Origin: Avelusimicrobium sp963660385
GTDB taxonomy: Bacteria; Elusimicrobiota; Elusimicrobia; Elusimicrobiales; Elusimicrobiaceae
NCBI GenBank assembly: GCA_963660385.1
Contig: CAVKWQ010000001.1
Coordinates: 20,894 to 84,893, forward strand
Length of the DNA: 64,000 bases
Direction: 5' to 3'
This document shows, in pieces, positions 51,304 through 60,568 of this stretch. Made by a program: the position numbers and the translations under genes. Below the pieces are notes generated by a model that was not told the DNA's origin, searched no databases, and was given only the letters and a program-made list of their open reading frames with translations. How positions within the stretch are numbered: the first letter of the stretch is position 1; each line of letters begins with the position of its first letter.

Positions 51304-52531
51304 AATACTTTTTTATGCCTTGCATTAGGCTCGCAAAAGAAAAATCCCGCATTAAATGTACCAGTAGCACCAGGCTGATTATAGGACGCAAAAAGGAGCC
51401 CAAATTCATCACAAAATCAAAATAAGAATATAAGAAGCAATGGCTAATTAAATTCATCGGAACAAACAAAAGCGCAAGCAGGAAAACCGTTAAATTATCG
51501 GCTTTTTCCTGCGGGTCTTGTAAAAGAAAAAGCGCGGGCAGAGCCAGTTGGATAAGGGTATAATCATACGATACAAACGGCAAAAACACTTCGCCAAGCG
51601 TTAGCAGCAGGGCGGCGCGCGCCAAACGGCGGTTTATAAACAGCGTATAGGCGCTGGTAAACGCAAAAAAGCCTAGGGCAAACACCGCATAATAGGGCAT
51701 CGTTTGGCGGGAAAACCACAGCAAGGCTTCCCAACTTTCGGGCGAACCCTGGACTTGCGTCAGCAGAAATACGGGCACCCGGATTAGATTAAAAAACGAG
51801 TGGGAAAACTGTAACCCCAACGGCATTAATTGGTGCCAAAGATTGAACCCGGCAAACCCGGAGGAGTCAAAACCAAATCCGCTTAATTCCCCCACCGACA
51901 GCAGAACGCCGCTAAAAAGCACCGTCCCGGCCAGTTCCTTATAGCGCTTATCCGCCATAAAAAGCACAAGGAAGACGGCGGGATAAAGTTTCATATTGAT
52001 TGCTATGGCCAGTAGCAGGGCCGCCAGCCAAAAGTGTTTGGCTTGGTAGCACAGCAGAAAAGCGGCGCAGACCGCAAATAACAGAATTTCCGTATTGGCG
52101 CGGTCCAGCGCAAAGAGGAGCGGAAAGGAACACAGCGTAAAAATGGTGGCGGCGGACCATTTTTGTTTGAGGAACGAAAAGCCCCGGCTGGCAAGGGTAA
52201 AATACAGCGCGGCTCCCCCCGCTAACATCGTGTAGAGAGAGACTTTTTCCGGCAGAAATTTAAGCCCTTGTAACGCCCACACAAAGAACGGGAAATAATT
52301 GCCGTTCTGCTCGCCGAGGGCGATTTGCAAGGTGTCGTAAAAATCGTTAAAGCGGTAACGCGGGTCAAACAGGAAGGTAACATACGGGTAATACGCGCGG
52401 TGCAAAAGTAAATTTACCGTACAAACCGCAAGGGCGAGTATCATCCCGGCCAGAAGCACCAAGCAAAAGCGTTTCACCCGTGTTTCCGGCGTAATTTCTT
52501 TTAACCAAAACTCCCTAATCTGCGCCCACAT
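51284..52531 (-). CDS. GT87-like (DUF2029) polyprenyl-linked-sugar glycosyltransferase
   Basis: 415 residues with about ten transmembrane helices. NDFYDTLQIA after helix 1 carries the catalytic-type Asp. DRANTEILLFAVCAAFLL and AIAINMKLYPAVFLVLF match the GT87 family, which uses lipid-linked sugars on the outer face of the inner membrane. It is the last gene of the minus-strand polysaccharide operon, one base after the GT2 gene. Acceptor and sugar are unknown; a role in O-antigen or surface glycan decoration fits. Confidence 0.83.
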   Translation of the reverse strand: MWAQIREFWLKEITPETRVKRFCLVLLAGMILALAVCTVNLLLHRAYYPYVTFLFDPRYRFNDFYDTLQIALGEQNGNYFPFFVWALQGLKFLPEKVSLYTMLAGGAALYFTLASRGFSFLKQKWSAATIFTLCSFPLLFALDRANTEILLFAVCAAFLLCYQAKHFWLAALLLAIAINMKLYPAVFLVLFMADKRYKELAGTVLFSGVLLSVGELSGFGFDSSGFAGFNLWHQLMPLGLQFSHSFFNLIRVPVFLLTQVQGSPESWEALLWFSRQTMPYYAVFALGFFAFTSAYTLFINRRLARAALLLTLGEVFLPFVSYDYTLIQLALPALFLLQDPQEKADNLTVFLLALLFVPMNLISHCFLYSYFDFVMNLGSFLRPIISLVLLVHLMRDFSFASLMQGIKKYYGPKAK

Positions 52532-52532
52532 A

Positions 52533-53468
52533 TTATTTTTTCTTTTTTGGGCTAAATAAGGTAATTAATTTCAGCAAGTTTCGGGCAAAAAAGAATTTTA
52601 TTTTTTGTGTAGCGTTCAAATCATTTTTGACCAAATCTTCATTTAATCTATTACCGTTATAGTGCGTGTAATTTTTGCGGAAAGAGCCGAAAATATACCC
52701 AAAGAAACCGTGTTTGCCAATGTGTTCCAATACATAGGTGCGGAGTTTGGGGTCTTCTATCATTTGCAAGGAATTTAAAAAACCTACCGTCCAAAACATA
52801 TTGCGCGCCGACGACGGAATATAACTCTTTTCCGAACCGCGCGTATTCCAATCATCCCCAGAAAAAACAACATCTAATGTACACTTATCCATTATCTCGC
52901 CTTGTGGTAGGAAAATGCGGCCTTTTTTATTTAAAATCTCACAAATTAAGGCCAAATGCGGAAACATATTAGGGATATTGTTGTACATATTCATTAATAC
53001 GCCGTTTGTAATAATACTGGTGCGGTAAATTCCCGCCGGAACAAAGGTACATTGGCGGACGATTCTGGCAATATCGCTAGTGCCTTGCAAATCGTCTTTG
53101 CGGGTAAGGAGCAAGTCATACTCGTCCGTTTCTAGGGCTGTTGCTATTTCAGACCAAGCATCCCACTTAAAGGAATCGTCATCGCAAACGACCCATACAT
53201 AAGGTGTGGTGCCCATTTCGTAAGCGCGGGTGATATTAGCATTTCCGCCAATATTTTTATGGTGGCGGATATGCGTAATATTGGTAAATTTTTGGGCAAA
53301 TTCCGCAATAATCTCGCTAGAACCATCCGTAGAAGCATTATCCAAAACTGTTATGGAACAATTCTTAACCGGGCTGTCCAGCGCAGTTAATTGTTCCAAG
53401 GTGTGCTTGATATACGGCTTACGGTTATAAGTCGGAATAAGAATTTGGAGTATATTTTTTATTTGCAT
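52533..53468 (-). CDS. GT2 family glycosyltransferase, copy 1
   Basis: 311 residues from ATG 53468 (AGAGG five bases upstream), overlapping the upstream paralogue by ten bases. The GT-A fold has LQILIPTYNRKPYIKHTL, TVLDNASTDGSSEI and VWVVCDDDSFKWDAW (the DxD site). It transfers a nucleotide-activated sugar to a lipid-linked glycan at the cytoplasmic face. The last 40 residues are basic and hydrophobic and may touch the membrane. It is A+T richer than the genes on either side of the 52.5-57 kb block. Confidence 0.92.
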   Translation of the reverse strand: MQIKNILQILIPTYNRKPYIKHTLEQLTALDSPVKNCSITVLDNASTDGSSEIIAEFAQKFTNITHIRHHKNIGGNANITRAYEMGTTPYVWVVCDDDSFKWDAWSEIATALETDEYDLLLTRKDDLQGTSDIARIVRQCTFVPAGIYRTSIITNGVLMNMYNNIPNMFPHLALICEILNKKGRIFLPQGEIMDKCTLDVVFSGDDWNTRGSEKSYIPSSARNMFWTVGFLNSLQMIEDPKLRTYVLEHIGKHGFFGYIFGSFRKNYTHYNGNRLNEDLVKNDLNATQKIKFFFARNLLKLITLFSPKKKK

Positions 53469-54442
53469 AGATACCTCTTGGTGGCAGGAAAAATTTTGGT
53501 TTTTATTCCAAAGAAAAAGATATACCAAGCATTACTTTCATTTAGTTGATAAAATGCAATAGGAAGCCAGCAAAATATACGTTTCCACCCCGGGAGAGTC
53601 CGGCAAACTTCCAATACGGGCAGAAAGTTTCCGCGGACAACATACAGCGAAAACATTTTCATATACAGTTCACCCCAACTAAAAAAGGGCGGTTTCATAC
53701 TACGTGCGATGATTTGGTATTTCAATTTTTTATTCTCAATTTGGGCCATAACATTGGCGTAGCCAACAATCCAACTCATTGTGCGTTGTTTTAAATATAA
53801 GGCTTTATTGTCGTACCCTCTGATATAGGAAACATCCGTGCTGGGCTTGGTTCCCGTAGTTACCAAAGGCTTGGGCAATAAGTACGGAGTATGGCCTTGG
53901 TTAATGTAGGCAATAGTAGGCGGTAAATGAGGAAAAAGGGTATAGATGTTATTAATGATATTAGACATTTCAGTATCGTTAAATACGGATGTGTGCAAAA
54001 TATTACAAGAAATAAAACTCATTTGCAAGAGCAAGGCAGGGATATTTTTTTCTTCGCCTTTGTTTATTGTATAGTTGGCGGCACAGATAACTTTTTCCCC
54101 TTTTAAAATGGCTTTTTCAACTTCGGGCCAGGCATCCCAAAAAATAATATCATCATCTCCTAATAACCATAAATATTCTAATGAGGCAAGTTCCAACGCG
54201 CGGGCAATATTTCCACCAATGCCAATATTGTAATGATTTTTAATATAGTGGATATTGTCGTGTTTTTGTTGTAACTCTTTTACTAAATTCCCGGTGGTAT
54301 CGGTAGAATTATTGTCTAATACCACAATACGGCAATTTTTAACGGGAGACTCTTCCTCTAACAATTTATGTAACGTTTCTTTTAAGAGAACGACTCTGTT
54401 ATAGGTAGGAATAATGATTTCTATTTTTTCTTGAATATTCAT
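53459..54442 (-). CDS. GT2 family glycosyltransferase, copy 2
   Basis: 327 residues, paralogue of copy 1: IEIIIPTYNRVVLLKETLH, VLDNNSTDTTGNLV and LWLLGDDDIIFWDAW align closely, with the DDD metal site intact. AAGGA lies nine bases before the ATG. The pair could add two successive sugars of the O-unit. Visible A+T richness marks it as part of a possibly acquired block. Confidence 0.92.
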   Translation of the reverse strand: MNIQEKIEIIIPTYNRVVLLKETLHKLLEEESPVKNCRIVVLDNNSTDTTGNLVKELQQKHDNIHYIKNHYNIGIGGNIARALELASLEYLWLLGDDDIIFWDAWPEVEKAILKGEKVICAANYTINKGEEKNIPALLLQMSFISCNILHTSVFNDTEMSNIINNIYTLFPHLPPTIAYINQGHTPYLLPKPLVTTGTKPSTDVSYIRGYDNKALYLKQRTMSWIVGYANVMAQIENKKLKYQIIARSMKPPFFSWGELYMKMFSLYVVRGNFLPVLEVCRTLPGWKRIFCWLPIAFYQLNESNAWYIFFFGIKTKIFPATKRYLCK

Positions 54443-54462
54443 AATAAAAGGTCCTTGTGGTA

Positions 54463-55347
54463 TTACTCATTAATAATTTCCTTTAAGGCTTCTTGCAAGG
54501 TATATTTAGGGGTAAAGCCGACCTCTTTGGCTAGGCGGCTATTATCCCCGGTTATGGCCGCAGGTTGGTCTGTTGGTAAGTTTTTTAAGTCTAATAGATT
54601 TTCTTTGCCTAAAAGGAGTGCTACCGTTTTGGCGTATTCTGCAAGAGAAACAGGAACACCCGTACAAATATTTACGGCTCCTTCGGTTTTAGAACCCAAA
54701 AGTTTGACAAAAGCCGCCGCTATATCTTTTGCGTACATATAGTCTTTTACTAATTGGGAGTGATTAACAGAAACGGTTTCCCCGGCTTTGAAGGCATTGA
54801 TAATAGAGGCTGTCAGGCGTTTTTCGTGTTCGTTTCTGCCATAAACATAAAAAATGCGTCCATAGCCAAAACTGATATTATTTGCTTTACAAAATGCCGT
54901 GGCCAGTTCGTGCAAAGCGTTTTTACAAAAAGCATAAATATTGTGGGGTTCAATTTTATCAGTTTCTTTGATAGGGCTATCTTTAAACGCGTATTCAAAA
55001 CAAGTGCCCGCAAACACCGCACGGGTTCCCCCGTTTTGGGCAAAGTATTTTAACAGTGTAAGCCCGGCACTGACAAAGTCAAAATTAAGGTTGCTGTTTT
55101 GGTAATTCCCCGTAGTACACCACGCCATATTGAGTAAATATTGAGGTTGTACTTGGGTAAAAATTTGCGCGATAAAATTTTCATTAAACAAGTTGCCTTT
55201 TAGCCATTTTACCCCAGGTATATGCGGGTTATTGTCGTCTATGGTGATAGCGTAAATATCAAAACCCGCCTGTTGCAAAGGCATAAGCAATTCCTTGCCG
55301 ATTAGGCCGGTACCGCCTGTAAGTATTACTTTTTTAGAGCAGGGCAT
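54463..55347 (-). CDS. NAD-dependent epimerase/dehydratase family protein (extended SDR)
   Basis: 294 residues from ATG 55347, overlapping the RmlC-like gene end by 14 bases. KVILTGGTGLIGKE (NAD-binding), FAGTCFEYA (Thr) and YAFCKNAL (YxxxK) are intact. It could be the 4-keto reductase that finishes a CDP-3,6-dideoxyhexose, comparable to AscF of the ascarylose pathway or the reductase of yersiniose synthesis. Other epimerase roles are possible. Confidence 0.85.
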   Translation of the reverse strand: MPCSKKVILTGGTGLIGKELLMPLQQAGFDIYAITIDDNNPHIPGVKWLKGNLFNENFIAQIFTQVQPQYLLNMAWCTTGNYQNSNLNFDFVSAGLTLLKYFAQNGGTRAVFAGTCFEYAFKDSPIKETDKIEPHNIYAFCKNALHELATAFCKANNISFGYGRIFYVYGRNEHEKRLTASIINAFKAGETVSVNHSQLVKDYMYAKDIAAAFVKLLGSKTEGAVNICTGVPVSLAEYAKTVALLLGKENLLDLKNLPTDQPAAITGDNSRLAKEVGFTPKYTLQEALKEIINE

Positions 55348-55858
55348 AGTTATTATCTCTCTCGTTAATAATCGGATTTTTGATAGGCCAGTCAATGGCT
55401 AGTTTGGGGTCGTTCCAGCGGACGCCGTCATATGCTTCTGGGGAGAAAAATTCCCCCAGTTGATAATATACGGTAGAATTGTCTTCCAATGTTTCAAACC
55501 CGTGGGCGCACATTGGCGGAATATAGATGGATTTGTTGTTATCTTCCGTCAGTTCAGTGCTGATATATTTTAAATAGGTGGGCGAATTGGGGCGCAAATC
55601 AACCACAACATCAAAAATAGAGCCTCGTAAACAAGAAACAATTTTTATTTCCGGGAACGGATCCTTTTGATAGTGTAACCCGCGTAAGGTACCTTTATGC
55701 GTATTGCTGGATAGGTTACATTGGCAAATAGATATATCTAATCCGTGGGCTCTTAATTCGTTCAGACAAAATTGGCGTGCAAAAGAACCCCGTTTATCTT
55801 TAAACGGTTCCATTTCAATTAGATAAACCCCTGGAATACTTTGTTCAGTAAATTTCAT
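55334..55858 (-). CDS. rfbC: RmlC-like sugar-nucleotide epimerase
   Basis: 174 residues from ATG 55858; a GTG nine bases further upstream with AGGGA five bases before it is an alternative start. It has a cupin fold with RGLHYQKDPFPEIK (His), PPMCAHGFETLEDNS (His) and VYYQLGEFFSPEAYDGVRWNDP (Tyr). The classical role is 3,5-epimerisation of dTDP-4-keto-6-deoxyglucose. No dTDP genes are seen, and CDP genes share the operon, so a CDP-sugar 5-epimerase like AscE may fit better. Confidence 0.88.
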   Translation of the reverse strand: MKFTEQSIPGVYLIEMEPFKDKRGSFARQFCLNELRAHGLDISICQCNLSSNTHKGTLRGLHYQKDPFPEIKIVSCLRGSIFDVVVDLRPNSPTYLKYISTELTEDNNKSIYIPPMCAHGFETLEDNSTVYYQLGEFFSPEAYDGVRWNDPKLAIDWPIKNPIINERDNNYALL

Positions 55859-55860
55859 TG

Positions 55861-57072
55861 CTAACACTTTTTCCCTAATAATTTTTTTAATAACAATTTA
55901 AACAATATTTTTGTTGGAACATAAAACTTGTACGACTTTAAGGCTTTTTCAACATCACTTGCTATTTTATCATTAATGGGCAAATCAAAGGGTTGTACCT
56001 CGGGCAAAGATTCTGCTTCTTTATGTAATGCTGATATGGCGGCTTGGTCAAAGCCGTTTTCAGCCAAAAAGAACATAAAATTTTTGTATAAGGTGGGGTA
56101 TGCGTTATTCATCGGCTCAAAATCAGCCTGCTTGTATAATTCCAAGGGGTCTCCTCCGCCAGGGACATAAGGAATTTTAAATAAAGAACACATTTCGTGG
56201 GAGCGCAAATCGTCATTAGTCATTACAGCGGGGATGCCACAGTTTAGTGATAATATTCCACCGTGCATACGGCTGGAATAGTTGTAATCAAAATTGGATA
56301 CAAACTTTTTCCATAATTCTATGCTGGCAAAACCCTTTTGAAAGGGTAAGGATAACAAATTTGGCAAACGTAACGATTTAGGAATAGAAAAATCTTCCTG
56401 TGGCCAGTACAAACAGCGGAATAAAGTTTGTTCGTCTTGTAACACGGAACGCCCGCCATCACTAGGGGATAATATAGCCGTTGGAACGGTGTTCTTTTTT
56501 TGAATAGGTTTTCTATTTAATCCCATTTCAAAAAAAGCCGGACACCCCACGGGGGCAGCGTTTTTGATACCCAATTTATGCAACACCCGTTCGGAGGCTA
56601 ATCCGCGCACGCCCAAGGAGTGTGCCTTTTCAGAAATAACGTGCAAGAAATGGACTAATTCCGGGTCAAAATTCTTGTAATAATCCCGGGCCTCTCCTTT
56701 AAAAGAATTTGTGCCTAGAGAAATAACCAAAAAAGGCTTATCAATACGGCTAATAAATTCTGTTATTTTTCTCCAATTAGGTTTTATTCCATAAGATTGG
56801 GAATTGCGTAATTGGTCTTGCAAACAAAAAACAATGTGGGAATATTCTTTGTTAATCTTTTTAATTAACTCATCCTGATTTTTAAAATCGTAGGAAAAAA
56901 TATTTTTTATTTCAGGAACTTTTATCAATTTTCCGTAGAGAATTTTAATAATAGAATAACCAATGTAAGAATTACCCGTATTGCCCGCTACATTATCAAA
57001 AAGTTGGGCAGAGGTTTGGTAATCTTCCGGGCTATAGCATAAATTGGTATTAATGAAAAAAGGTTTTAGCAT
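55861..57072 (-). CDS. Polysaccharide pyruvyl transferase family protein
   Basis: 403 residues. The family pattern is a GT-B-like fold with GNTGNSYIGYSII near the start, FLVISLGTNSF and SLGVRGLASERVLHKLGI. NYSSRMHGGILSLNCGIPAVMTN near 270 holds the conserved R-x-H-G. Members add a ketal-linked pyruvate from phosphoenolpyruvate to surface glycans; others act as glycosyltransferases. It overlaps the TPP enzyme gene by seven bases and nearly touches rfbC. Confidence 0.82.
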   Translation of the reverse strand: MLKPFFINTNLCYSPEDYQTSAQLFDNVAGNTGNSYIGYSIIKILYGKLIKVPEIKNIFSYDFKNQDELIKKINKEYSHIVFCLQDQLRNSQSYGIKPNWRKITEFISRIDKPFLVISLGTNSFKGEARDYYKNFDPELVHFLHVISEKAHSLGVRGLASERVLHKLGIKNAAPVGCPAFFEMGLNRKPIQKKNTVPTAILSPSDGGRSVLQDEQTLFRCLYWPQEDFSIPKSLRLPNLLSLPFQKGFASIELWKKFVSNFDYNYSSRMHGGILSLNCGIPAVMTNDDLRSHEMCSLFKIPYVPGGGDPLELYKQADFEPMNNAYPTLYKNFMFFLAENGFDQAAISALHKEAESLPEVQPFDLPINDKIASDVEKALKSYKFYVPTKILFKLLLKKLLGKKC

Positions 57073-58841
57073 CGGGTATTTTCTTCCATTTCGTTGCGGT
57101 CCAGGAAGGGATACATATCTTCCAAGGACGGGCTAATCATCGTGCCGTCGGGCAGTTTGCGCGCGGAAAGTTTCGGCGCAAAGGTGTAATTTTCGGTGCA
57201 ATCTACTTCGCACACTACGGGGCCGGGCATCGCCAGCACCTGCTGTAATTTATCGGCCAGTTCGCTGTTTTTGTTAATGCGCACGGCGGGCAGGCCAAAG
57301 GCTTCGGCCACTTTTACAAAGTCCGGCACCTCTACCCCGCTTTGCACGTTGCACCCCGTCAGCCGCCCCTCAAAAAAGTTGCGCTGGGTTTGGATAATGG
57401 AAATATATTCCCCATTTTTCAGCACAAAAATTTTAAGCGGCAACTTATTGGTTTTTACGGTTTGCAACTCCTGTAAATTCATCATAATACTGCCGTCGCC
57501 TTCCAGGCAGATAACGTCCTGGCGGTTGCTGGCAGCGCATACGCCGATAGCCGCGGGCAGGCCATACCCCATAGAAGCGTCGCCGGAGTTTAATAACAAC
57601 CGTTCCCCCGCCTTGCTTTCAAACGCTTGGAAAAACGCCACGCAGGCCGTACCGTTGGAGGCTACCACGCGGCTTTTGGGCGGGAGGATTTGGCTCAATT
57701 TTTCCATAAAGAGATACGGGTGAACCTTGTCAGCCGGGTTAATGGAAAACTCCCGCAAGGGCGGATATTTGGCGCGCATTTGGCGGCAGTATTCGCGCCA
57801 CGGGGCAATATCAAGCAGGCCAACTTGCGCGGTTACTTGGCGCAAGAAATCCCCCGCGTCCGCGCAAATGGGCAAATCGGGGCGCACCGTCGGTTTTTTT
57901 AGTTCGGCAGGGTCAATATCCACCACGATTTTTTTGGCGTTTTTGGCAAAATTTTCCCAGTTATAACTCACTTGGCGGATGTTGTTGCGCGTGCCCACGC
58001 AGAGTACCACATCGGCGTTTTGCAGGGCAAAATTGCCCGCGCGTTGGCCCACGGTGCCGATACGGCCCGCAAACAGCGGGTCATCGGACGGAATTAAATC
58101 AAAACCGTTAAATGTGCCCAGCACGGGAATTTGGGTTTTATCCAAAAACGCGCGCAGGTCCGCTTGCGCTCCCGCACAACGAATCCCGTTCCCGGCCACG
58201 AGTACCGGACGTTTGGCGTTTTTTAAGAGTTCAGCCGCTTGGCAGACTTGCTCCGAAATATCAGCCGTTTTTTCCGCCGGGCGGACAAACTTTTTGAGTT
58301 TGGTTTCGTCAATCGGCGCGGCCTGCACATTTAGCGGAATATCCAGCCATACCGGGCCCGGGCGGCCGGTGGTCGCCTGAAAAACGGCTTCCTCTATGGC
58401 GGCATCAATGTCGTAAGGGTCGGTAACCATTTTGGCAAATTTAGTCAGCGGCGTAACCACGCGGATAATGTTTACCTCTTGGTCGCCCAGTTGGCGCAAG
58501 GGAATATCCGGGCAGGAAGATAAGGTGGTGGTATATTTTACCTGGCCGGAAATAAACAGTACGGGTGCGCTGTCCGTCCACGAGCCGAAGAGCCCGTTTA
58601 AACAGTTTAGCCCCCCCGGGCCCGTGGTTACGCACGCTACGGCCAATTTTTTGTTGGCGCGCGCGTAGCCTTCGGCGCACATAGAGGAGGCTTGTTCGTT
58701 ATGGTTGCAAATCAGGCGGATTTTTTGGCTTTTGCCAAAACTGTCGTCCAAGTGCATTGCGCCGCCGCCGGACACCATAAATGCGGTGTCCACGCCCAGC
58801 GCTTCCAACTTTTTAACTAAATAATCCGAGGTTTTAATCAT
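57066..58841 (-). CDS. Acetolactate-synthase-like thiamine-diphosphate enzyme of the sugar operon
   Basis: 591 residues with all three TPP-enzyme domains. The catalytic Glu is in CNHNEQASSMCAEGYAR (near 51). TGPGGLN is near 73 and the metal/TPP motif LEGDGSIMMNLQELQTV is near 440. Gene position inside a CDP-3,6-dideoxyhexose operon suggests a YerE-type role: transfer of a two-carbon unit from pyruvate to a 4-ketosugar to make a branched sugar such as yersiniose. Housekeeping acetolactate synthase is less likely here because no small subunit or valine gene is nearby. Confidence 0.85.
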   Translation of the reverse strand: MIKTSDYLVKKLEALGVDTAFMVSGGGAMHLDDSFGKSQKIRLICNHNEQASSMCAEGYARANKKLAVACVTTGPGGLNCLNGLFGSWTDSAPVLFISGQVKYTTTLSSCPDIPLRQLGDQEVNIIRVVTPLTKFAKMVTDPYDIDAAIEEAVFQATTGRPGPVWLDIPLNVQAAPIDETKLKKFVRPAEKTADISEQVCQAAELLKNAKRPVLVAGNGIRCAGAQADLRAFLDKTQIPVLGTFNGFDLIPSDDPLFAGRIGTVGQRAGNFALQNADVVLCVGTRNNIRQVSYNWENFAKNAKKIVVDIDPAELKKPTVRPDLPICADAGDFLRQVTAQVGLLDIAPWREYCRQMRAKYPPLREFSINPADKVHPYLFMEKLSQILPPKSRVVASNGTACVAFFQAFESKAGERLLLNSGDASMGYGLPAAIGVCAASNRQDVICLEGDGSIMMNLQELQTVKTNKLPLKIFVLKNGEYISIIQTQRNFFEGRLTGCNVQSGVEVPDFVKVAEAFGLPAVRINKNSELADKLQQVLAMPGPVVCEVDCTENYTFAPKLSARKLPDGTMISPSLEDMYPFLDRNEMEENTRC

Positions 58842-58852
58842 AGGTAAAGACC

Positions 58853-59668
58853 TTAAAATTGTCCGCCGGCTTCTTCAATTAATTTTTTGTAGCGGGCTTC
58901 CAGCATTGTCAGGCGCTGTTCGTCCTCGCGGTAAATCATCCCGTAAAAATCGCGCTTGTTTTTAAGCCACATCAGTTCAAAGCCTACGGCCTTTAAAATG
59001 CCCTTGTCGGCGTTGGGGTCCTTAATGGCGGCTTGGGCGTCAAAAATAATTTTGCGCGTTTCAAACTTGGTTAAAGCCCCTTGCGGCAGGCGGGCAAAGA
59101 ACGGCAGCGAGTGTGCGGATACGCCCCCGCCGATTACCATTTTTTTGCCTGCTTTTTGCATTTTGGCGCTCATCGTTTCGGCCATTTTAAAAATGGCTTC
59201 GGAGTTGATGTCCTCGCGCGTGAGGCCCATAGAGCCCGTCATATCCACGCGGCCCAACACTACGCCCGCGAGTTCCTTAAATTCCGGGCGGGCCATCATT
59301 GCGTCCAAATTTTCCGCCCCGGTGATGGTTTCTACGTTAATAAAAAATTCCATTTCCTGGCGTTCTTCTTCCGGGAACACAAAGTGCGTGGCCTTTACGT
59401 ATTTGCTCATTGCGTAGGGCGTTTCAATCATCGGGCCCACAATGCCCTTTACGCCAATCGTGCGCGCATCAAACATATCTTTAATGGCTTCACAGCCGCC
59501 TACTTTAATAATTAAATCCAGCCCGGCTTTGGTTACTACTTCTTTTAAGCGCAGGGCTTCTTCCATACGCGTGCCTTCGGCTTCAAACTCGGCTTTAATG
59601 CCAATAACGTGGTGATTGGCTTTTAAATCCTTTAAGGTTTCCAACATTTTTCTTTCTAAATTATTCAT
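58853..59668 (-). CDS. HpcH/HpaI aldolase-family protein
   Basis: 271 residues, TIM barrel. IGIKAEFEAEGTRMEE, GPMIETPYAMSKYV, FFINVETITGAENLDA and VLGRVDMTGSMGL match the pyruvate-aldolase/citrate-lyase-beta superfamily with its Glu/Asp metal site. Where typical members have RND the motif is RVDM. In the operon it might make or use pyruvate beside the TPP enzyme. The exact reaction is not known. It starts 9 bases after the SDR gene ends. Confidence 0.85.
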   Translation of the reverse strand: MNNLERKMLETLKDLKANHHVIGIKAEFEAEGTRMEEALRLKEVVTKAGLDLIIKVGGCEAIKDMFDARTIGVKGIVGPMIETPYAMSKYVKATHFVFPEEERQEMEFFINVETITGAENLDAMMARPEFKELAGVVLGRVDMTGSMGLTREDINSEAIFKMAETMSAKMQKAGKKMVIGGGVSAHSLPFFARLPQGALTKFETRKIIFDAQAAIKDPNADKGILKAVGFELMWLKNKRDFYGMIYREDEQRLTMLEARYKKLIEEAGGQF

Positions 59669-59677
59669 TGGGTACTC

Positions 59678-60565
59678 CTATTTATCTGTTCGTAATAAAT
59701 CCGGGTTTAGTGCAGCTTTTTGTGTTTGGTAATAGCCGTACAGGGCCGAAACGGCCTCTTTTAGCGGGGTAAACGTAAGCCCTGGGATTTCGGCCTTTAA
59801 GCGGGCGTTTGAGCCCGAGTAATTAAGGCCATAGCCCGCGTGGGCTACCTTTATGGGCAAGTCCTTGCCGCTCACTTCCAAAACCGTTTGCGCGGCTTGC
59901 AAGAGTTCGGTTTCCTCATCCGGCACGGCGTTATAGCACTTGAACTTCGGTTCGTGTTCTATAAAGTAGTCCAGCACGGGCATTAAGTCCGGCGCGTAGA
60001 GGTAACTAAACCGCCTGTTTTGGCGCAAGGTAATGGGCATATCAAAAAGGGCTTTGCAGCAGGCATTGGAAATAAAGCGGATTTCCCAATCCTCGTACTT
60101 GCCGAAGATACCAAAAATATTTAAGTCCACCGCGTTTTTGATGTGTTCAAGGCGTTTATGCACCACATATTTGCAAAAACTGTGGTCATCTTTGCCCATA
60201 CGCAGGCCGATTTGTTCCTCGGTTACTTGGCGGTTGTCGGCGGCGGTGTCATATACCGCGCCGCTGCCCAGGTTAATCAGGCGGCCGAAGCGGTCCGTAT
60301 GCCGGGCCAAGTTTTCAAACATCCGCAAGTTGGTGTAGAGCAGGTTAGTCGGGTCCTTGGCGTTGCGGTGCCCAGGCTTTACCGCGGCGTGGATGACCGC
60401 ATCAAATTGGTGTGTTTTAAAATAATTATCCACGGCTTCGGTATCGGCCAAGTTGAGTTCGCTGCTGCGCGGGGCGGTAATATCATACTTTTGGGCGAGA
60501 AAACTCTCCCGTATGTTCTTACCGATAAACCCGTTTCCCCCGGTGAGCAAAATTTGTTTTTTCAT
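59678..60565 (-). CDS. NAD-dependent epimerase/dehydratase (extended SDR), GDP-fucose-synthase-like
   Basis: 295 residues. LLTGGNGFIGKNIRE (NAD-binding), LGSGAVYDT (Ser) and FCKYVVHKRLEH (YxxxK) are intact. The mid-region NIFGIFGKYEDWEIRFISN resembles the WcaG/Fcl branch. It follows rfbH by three bases, so it should act on the 3,6-dideoxy-4-ketohexose made by RfbH, as reductase or epimerase. A second SDR lies at 54463, so the two steps cannot be split from sequence alone. Confidence 0.88.
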   Translation of the reverse strand: MKKQILLTGGNGFIGKNIRESFLAQKYDITAPRSSELNLADTEAVDNYFKTHQFDAVIHAAVKPGHRNAKDPTNLLYTNLRMFENLARHTDRFGRLINLGSGAVYDTAADNRQVTEEQIGLRMGKDDHSFCKYVVHKRLEHIKNAVDLNIFGIFGKYEDWEIRFISNACCKALFDMPITLRQNRRFSYLYAPDLMPVLDYFIEHEPKFKCYNAVPDEETELLQAAQTVLEVSGKDLPIKVAHAGYGLNYSGSNARLKAEIPGLTFTPLKEAVSALYGYYQTQKAALNPDLLRTDK

Positions 60566-60568
60566 ACG

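Noticed and set aside
52533..57072. Genomic island bounded by att sites or a transposase
   Set aside because: The A+T shift is visible, but I find no integrase, insertion sequence, tRNA or flanking repeats.
57066..58841. Housekeeping acetolactate synthase IlvB
   Set aside because: No IlvN or branched-chain amino acid genes nearby, and the gene is embedded and overlapping within a CDP-sugar operon, so a sugar-branching role is preferred.
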